Shown: positions 59,793 through 64,000 of the stretch, piece by piece | How positions within the stretch are numbered: position 1 is the stretch's first letter | How the letters are laid out: each line of letters opens with the position of its first letter | DNA from: Gammaproteobacteria bacterium | GTDB taxonomy: Bacteria > Pseudomonadota > Gammaproteobacteria > Pseudomonadales > Pseudohongiellaceae | Reading direction: 5' to 3' | Length of the DNA: 64,000 nt | Assembly (NCBI GenBank): GCA_041395725.1 | Contig: JAWKZW010000001.1 | Span: forward strand, 2,604,001 to 2,668,000 | Translations under genes and position numbers: made by a program | The notes under the pieces: model-generated | Databases searched by the model: none | What the model saw: the letters and a program-made list of their open reading frames with translations, nothing else | Told to the model about the DNA's origin: nothing

Positions 59793-60446
59793 ATGGAAAA
59801 GGTGATATCCGGTATTCTGAAGTTCAAGTCCACTCCCTACCAGGAGCGCAAGCAGTTGTTCGATGAGCTGGCGAACGGGCAGAGCCCCGACGTGTTGTTT
59901 ATCACTTGTGCTGATTCGCGAATTGATCCCAACCTGGTCACCCAGACTGAGCCTGGTGATCTGTTCATTATCCGCAACGCAGGCAACATCGTTCCTACAC
60001 ACACCAAGCAGGCCGGAGGTGTTACAGCGTCGATAGAATTTGCCGTAGCGGCTTTGGGGGTCAAACACGTCGTCGTGTGTGGCCACAGTGATTGCGGTGC
60101 AATGAAAGGTGCTATCAATCCCTCTGCGCTCACTGACCTGCCTCACGTTCAGGACTGGTTGGACAATTCCCGCGCTGCCGTTGAAACCGTGAAAGCCAAG
60201 TGTGGGCAGGCCACAGTCAATGAGCTGGATCAGATCACCGAAGAGAACGTGCTTTTGCAACTGCAGCACCTTAAAACCCACCCAGCTGTTGCGTCCAGAC
60301 TGGCTTCAGGTGAAATCGACCTGCACGGTTGGGTCTATGACATCGGCCACGGAACGGTGAAAGCTTTTGATGAAGGTAAAGGTAAATTTGTAGACGTTGC
60401 AGAGCGTTACCCGAACGTGGTTTCGGAATCGGATGAGGCCGCCTGA
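59793..60446 (+). CDS. Beta-class carbonic anhydrase
   Basis: This has 217 residues; AAGGTGA precedes the ATG. Zinc ligands and dyad are visible: LFITCADSRIDPNLVTQTEP (Cys, Asp-Arg), DLFIIRNAGNIVP, and VVCGHSDCGAMKGAINP (His and Cys). It interconverts CO2 and bicarbonate in the cytosol. The next gene is a SulP anion transporter, a combination seen when bicarbonate is taken up or CO2 is retained. Confidence 0.95.
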   Translation: MEKVISGILKFKSTPYQERKQLFDELANGQSPDVLFITCADSRIDPNLVTQTEPGDLFIIRNAGNIVPTHTKQAGGVTASIEFAVAALGVKHVVVCGHSDCGAMKGAINPSALTDLPHVQDWLDNSRAAVETVKAKCGQATVNELDQITEENVLLQLQHLKTHPAVASRLASGEIDLHGWVYDIGHGTVKAFDEGKGKFVDVAERYPNVVSESDEAA

Positions 60447-60473
60447 ATTTAAAGGCTCAACGGATAGTTGATC

Positions 60474-60518
60474 CTGGAGTCGCTTCCGCCGGGTGACGCT
60501 CTGGCGTGGCGACTCCAG
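60474..60518 (+). other. Intergenic hairpin between carbonic anhydrase and SulP genes
   Basis: CTGGAGTCGC (60474-60483) pairs perfectly with GCGACTCCAG (60509-60518). No long T-run follows. It may be an attenuator or an mRNA stability element that sets the ratio of the two products. Confidence 0.5.
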
Positions 60519-60555
60519 TTAGTCAGTGTTTTTATAGCTAACGGGAATTAGTCCA

Positions 60556-62124
60556 ATGTTTAAGCATATAAAAAGCGATTTACCCGCCAGCGTGGTGGTC
60601 TTTTTCGTTGCCCTGCCGCTCTGCTTGGGCATTGCCCTGGCCAGCGGAGCCCCCCTGATATCCGGTCTTATCGCCGGCATCGTCGGGGGTATTATTGTCG
60701 GGACTCTGAGCGGGTCTCAGGTCGGCGTCTCCGGACCGGCTGCCGGTCTGGCGGCCATAGTTCTGGTTGCAATCACCAATCTGGGCGGTTTCGAGGTGTT
60801 TCTGGTCTCGGTGGTGTTGGCCGGTGTGATTCAGTTGATCCTGGGATTTCTGCGGGCCGGGATCATCGGCTACTATTTTCCGTCTTCGGTGATCAAGGGC
60901 ATGCTGACGGGTATCGGGATTATCATTATCCTCAAGCAGATACCGCACTTCTTCGGGTATGACATTGACCCGGAAGGCGACTTTGCCTTCCAGCAGATTG
61001 ATGGTGAAAACACCTTCAGCGCCATTCTGAGCACACTCGATAACATCAGCCCCGGTGCCACACTTGTGGCGTTTATGGCGATGGGAATACTGCTGCTGTG
61101 GGAAATGGTTTTGACCAAACGGGGGAAAATCTTTCAGCTTGTCCAGGGCCCCCTTGTGGCGGTGGTAATCGGTATTTTCTTTTACTTGCTGACTCGCGGC
61201 AGCGGGACCCTGGGTATTTCGCCAGAGCACCTGGTGAACGTCCCGGTCGCAAACGGAGTCACCTCCTTTTTCGGTCAGTTGACCCTGCCTGATTTCTCGG
61301 CGATTACTAATCCGCAGGTCTGGGTTATAGCGATCACTATAGCGATCGTGGCCAGCCTCGAAACCCTGCTTTGCGTGGAGGCCACCGACAAGATGGACTC
61401 GCAGAAGCGTGTCACCCCCACCAACCGTGAGTTGCTCGCCCAGGGTGCCGGTAACATGGTATCCGGCCTGATAGGCGGATTACCTGTAACCCAGGTGATC
61501 GTCAGAAGCTCCGCCAATATTCAATCCGGGGCCAGTACGAAGACTTCGGCGATACTGCACGGTTTCTTCTTACTTATTTTCGTCATGCTGGCGCCGGGCC
61601 TGCTGAATCTCATCCCGCTGTCAGTGCTGGCGGCCATTCTGTTCGTTGTCGGCTACAAGCTGGCTAAGCCTCAGCTGTTCAAACAGATGTACAGCCTTGG
61701 CTGGACGCAGTTCGTGCCTTTTACTGTGACGGTTCTCGGAATCGTCTTTACGGATCTGCTGGTCGGGATTGCCCTGGGTCTGATGGTAAGCGTGGTGGTG
61801 ATTCTGTTCAACAGCTACCGGAATTCTCACTTCCTCCACAAGGAGGTCGTTGAGGGGTCAAACGTAGTCAAGATGAGGCTCGCAGAAGAAGTGACGTTCT
61901 TCAACAAGGCGGCAATTCTCAAGGAGTTGGATAGATTGCCGGAGGGATGCTATCTGGTCCTGGATGTATCGAATACTCGATTTCTTGACAACGACGTGAT
62001 CGAGATTCTCGATGATTTCTCTGAGAAGGCGAAGCTGAGAAACATTAATGTCAAGCTGGTTTCGGAAGATCGTTCCGTGGAGAATCCAGCGAACTACATG
62101 GATTTCTTCAAGCTGTCCTGGTAA
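60556..62124 (+). CDS. SulP-family anion (probable bicarbonate) transporter
   Basis: This 522-residue protein has 12-14 membrane helices. SulP features are visible: LPLCLGIALASGAPLISGLI, GSQVGVSGPAAGLAAI, and QGAGNMVSGLIGGLPVTQVI. The C-terminal STAS domain is ~435-522 (GCYLVLDVSNTRFLDNDVIE). SulP proteins move sulfate, bicarbonate or chloride. The carbonic anhydrase 110 bp upstream favours bicarbonate, by inference only. Confidence 0.88.
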   Translation: MFKHIKSDLPASVVVFFVALPLCLGIALASGAPLISGLIAGIVGGIIVGTLSGSQVGVSGPAAGLAAIVLVAITNLGGFEVFLVSVVLAGVIQLILGFLRAGIIGYYFPSSVIKGMLTGIGIIIILKQIPHFFGYDIDPEGDFAFQQIDGENTFSAILSTLDNISPGATLVAFMAMGILLLWEMVLTKRGKIFQLVQGPLVAVVIGIFFYLLTRGSGTLGISPEHLVNVPVANGVTSFFGQLTLPDFSAITNPQVWVIAITIAIVASLETLLCVEATDKMDSQKRVTPTNRELLAQGAGNMVSGLIGGLPVTQVIVRSSANIQSGASTKTSAILHGFFLLIFVMLAPGLLNLIPLSVLAAILFVVGYKLAKPQLFKQMYSLGWTQFVPFTVTVLGIVFTDLLVGIALGLMVSVVVILFNSYRNSHFLHKEVVEGSNVVKMRLAEEVTFFNKAAILKELDRLPEGCYLVLDVSNTRFLDNDVIEILDDFSEKAKLRNINVKLVSEDRSVENPANYMDFFKLSW

Positions 62125-62129
62125 TAAAC

Positions 62130-62162
62130 CCGGTGCTGTCGTCAATGGGATGACAGCACCGG
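62130..62162 (+). terminator. Hairpin after the SulP gene
   Basis: CCGGTGCTGTCGT and ATGACAGCACCGG form a 13-bp stem (one G-U) with a 7-base loop, six bases after the stop. There is no T-run, so termination would be weak. Confidence 0.45.
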
Positions 62163-62327
62163 ATTCCCGCAGCCGGTCACCAGCCCTCTTCTGCAATGAG
62201 GGCTGCGCGACGGGTAACTTCTGTACTGCCAAAACCCTTAGTGTGTGCTGTCGACATGCCTTCAGAGAAGTGTGGGCATAGCGGGGTGTCACTTGAAAGT
62301 CCGGTCAATAGTGGAGGTTCCTTCCCC

Positions 62328-63263
62328 ATGCGATTACTGGTAGTAGTCACTCGCCATACCGATGTGAAGGCTGTAATGGAATATGTCGCCAGGCGTTACG
62401 CCCGGGGGGAGGTTGAAGTCGAGCTGCTGATAATTCTGCAGGAAGCTGATCGGGCGGCGAAGGACAGCGCGGCCGTGGTAAACCGGACATTGGCAGAGCT
62501 CACTGAACTGCTGCGTAAAATCTGGAGCGTTCGGTCGCTGAATACCCGTCTGGTGACAGGTCGACCCGGGGAGCAGATCGCTCGTGTAAGCCAGGACTGC
62601 CAGGCCAGTATGGTTTTGCTGGCAGTCCCGCATCGCAGCCGTCTGATACAGAGCTTTTTCCTGCACCGTGTTGCCAGACGTTTGTTCAATAATTATGGCT
62701 GCTCGGTGGAATTTATCCGGCCTAAGGACAGCATGCAGGCCGATCCCTGGCGGGTAACGGTGCCGGTTCCGATCGACAAAGTGGATAATTTCCCTCTCGA
62801 ACAACTGCAACAGGCTGGCTGCCCGGAGGGTAGCAGAATCACCCTGTTAGGGTTGCTGCCGCCGCTGATTGACAAGTCCAGCATCGAGGTTAATGAGGGG
62901 GCTATTCTGCTGGCGGAGCACAGGATGAGCGGTCGTCTCGCGAAGGCGCAAGCGCAGCTCGAGACACTTGCTGCCCGGGCCAGGGAGCAGTCAGGGGAGC
63001 GATTTCACATTGATTCTAAAGTGACGGCACAGTCATTGAGAGACGCTGTCGCAGCGGAGGCTTCCGGTCCCGACCTGATGCTGATTTCCAGTGATCCTGG
63101 TCGAGCGTCGGGTCTGAAACGATCCAGCGCCGCTTTCCTCCCGGCCTTTCCCTCATTTTCCGCGTCACCCGTATTGTCGGTGGACTGTTCGGTCCTGCTT
63201 ATGGGGCCTGCCCGGCGGGCAGTTGAGCCGCGTCAGGGATTTGGCGCGGCAGCCCAGGGCTGA
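62328..63263 (+). CDS. UspA-like universal stress protein
   Basis: This has 311 residues from ATG 62328 with GGAGG about nine bases upstream; upstream in-frame codons lack a ribosome site. The first half looks like one Usp/HUP-type domain (MRLLVVVTRHTDVKAVMEYV, RLVTGRPGEQIARVSQDCQA, SMVLLAVPHRSRLIQSFFLH). The nucleotide motif G-2x-G-9x-G is not intact. The second half is a weaker repeat. It follows the SulP gene by 200 bp and may act as a stress or transport regulator. Family call moderate. Confidence 0.55.
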   Translation: MRLLVVVTRHTDVKAVMEYVARRYARGEVEVELLIILQEADRAAKDSAAVVNRTLAELTELLRKIWSVRSLNTRLVTGRPGEQIARVSQDCQASMVLLAVPHRSRLIQSFFLHRVARRLFNNYGCSVEFIRPKDSMQADPWRVTVPVPIDKVDNFPLEQLQQAGCPEGSRITLLGLLPPLIDKSSIEVNEGAILLAEHRMSGRLAKAQAQLETLAARAREQSGERFHIDSKVTAQSLRDAVAAEASGPDLMLISSDPGRASGLKRSSAAFLPAFPSFSASPVLSVDCSVLLMGPARRAVEPRQGFGAAAQG

Positions 63264-63557
63264 GCCGGCAGAATATTCCTGGTGGTGTGGTATCTATCGA
63301 CTCGGCTGCTCTGCACCGACATGGCACGGATTAAGTGCATGCCCGGGTCGAATGCTTCAATCTGGGACTGGTCAGGCAGGTTATAAGCAGTCGATGCCGC
63401 CCGCAAGCGCCAGATTGCGGCGTTTCGTAAGTTGGCACGGTAACTGCATTATTCTGAGTCGAATGCACGCGAATCTGGTGTTAAACCCGGGGTACCTCTC
63501 TCCCCCATCCCAGGCTCTTACACCACGCAAGGGATTCCTTGTGCATCAGGGTGACTC
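63264..63557. other. Gene-free stretch before a terminator
   Basis: About 290 bp with no supported gene; the plus-strand frame 63223-63618 overlaps the Usp-like gene end and the terminator and is not credible. Confidence 0.3.
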
Positions 63558-63595
63558 AGCCCACGCAGCCTTCGGGCTTGCGTGGGCTTTTTTTT
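63558..63595 (+). terminator. Rho-independent terminator with TTCG loop
   Basis: AGCCCACGCA pairs with TGCGTGGGCT, with an inner GCC-TTCG-GGC tetraloop hairpin, followed by eight Ts. It ends plus-strand transcription from the SulP/Usp region. Confidence 0.85.
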
Positions 63596-63599
63596 GCGC

Positions 63600-63989
63600 C
63601 TATTCGTCGATGGGATAGAGTCGGGTGATATCCCTTATCCGGCATACTTCGGGCCGTCGATCGATGCCGCGGACGATGATGTTGTCGAAGCGGTCGAGTC
63701 CGAAATCCGGAGTACTGAACCCCACGTAGAAGGCGCCGGTCAGCCCCTGGCAGGGGGTGGTCAGCTCCACCAGGTAGCGGTCGTTGACGCCGGCGGTAAT
63801 GATAAGGTAGTACTCGTCGATGGAGGTCCAGCCGTTTACCCGGTAGCGGGGGATGCGGGAGTTGGCTTCACCCATTTCCAGCCCCATATCAAGCAATCGC
63901 TGGGAGATATCAGGCTTCTCGTAATCGCCGGCACAAGCGGTCAGGCCGGAGATCAGAGCTATTCCTGCAAGAAAAGTTGTCAGTTTCAT
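63600..63989 (-). CDS. DUF6491 family lipoprotein
   Basis: This 129-residue protein has a lipoprotein signal, MKLTTFLAGIALISGLTACA (lipobox LTAC, Cys ~19). The mature part contains NSRIPRYRVNGWTSIDEYYL, then VELTTPCQGLTGA, then a last cysteine in RRPEVCRIRDITRLYPID. This matches DUF6491, a small periplasmic family of unknown role in gammaproteobacteria. The window ends 11 bp upstream of its ATG. Confidence 0.8.
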   Translation of the reverse strand: MKLTTFLAGIALISGLTACAGDYEKPDISQRLLDMGLEMGEANSRIPRYRVNGWTSIDEYYLIITAGVNDRYLVELTTPCQGLTGAFYVGFSTPDFGLDRFDNIIVRGIDRRPEVCRIRDITRLYPIDE

Positions 63990-64000
63990 GCCTTATTTCC

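Noticed and set aside
1..64000. CRISPR array, rRNA or tRNA genes
   Set aside because: No regular spaced repeats and no recognisable rRNA or tRNA stretches were seen when reading the intergenic regions; small structured RNAs cannot be excluded by eye.

Overview
The window looks like chromosome of a GC-rich, heterotrophic, probably marine gammaproteobacterium. The evidence is family content: GMC oxidoreductases paired with Tat-exported gluconate-dehydrogenase-type small subunits, DUF6152/DUF6351 exported proteins, HAE-1 RND efflux, an MlaEFD-type lipid ABC system, and large hybrid histidine kinases. I cannot name a genus. No rRNA, tRNA or CRISPR array was seen.

Positions 1-11.4 kb are an accessory, AT-richer segment. 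It holds a SHOCT-domain gene end, several small unknown genes, a HEPN-like membrane protein, a nested transposon island (3.47-7.78 kb) and a run of small exported proteins (8.3-10.6 kb). In the island an IS256-type transposase relic is interrupted twice. The first interruption is a complete 2.8 kb IS1-family element with matching inverted repeats and a perfect 8-bp target duplication. The second is a 1.3 kb IS3-family element with a 3-bp duplication. The IS1-type element carries a broken transposase plus five passenger genes: an overlapping three-gene toxin/antitoxin/DUF6941-like operon behind a 16-bp perfect palindrome, and an overlapping pair of small conserved genes on the other strand. This cargo transposon is the best candidate for an undescribed system.

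11.4-20.6 kb: a two-gene membrane TIR locus, an orphan RTX-repeat tail lying in frame behind a GMC oxidoreductase stop codon, the GMC/subunit-3 pair, a DCC1-type thioredoxin-like gene overlapping an HTTM-like membrane protein, a polytopic membrane protein, a lytic transglycosylase and a DUF1653 gene. 20.6-28.3 kb: two tandem hybrid histidine kinases with REC and HPt modules, a stand-alone receiver gene, and an unknown membrane-anchored protein.

28.7-36.6 kb: 2-oxoacid:ferredoxin oxidoreductase (korAB), a second GMC/subunit-3 pair, a Tet-like MFS exporter and an exported lipoprotein of the 'GKPD..G.W' family. 37-47.4 kb: DUF6152, a HupE-like/cytochrome c-like cluster, a BNR-like exported protein, a YkgJ cysteine-cluster protein, DUF6351, a second 'GKPD' family protein, and a DUF4159 gene coupled to a small K+-channel-like gene.

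47.6-64 kb: an exported TonB-C-like protein, a FadR/GntR regulator behind a clear promoter and a double TTGGTCCGACCAA operator, an RND efflux pair, a coiled-coil exported protein, an MlaEFD plus lipoprotein operon, and a carbonic anhydrase - SulP transporter - UspA-like run that probably handles bicarbonate. A dispersed REP-like repeat occurs at about six intergenic places.
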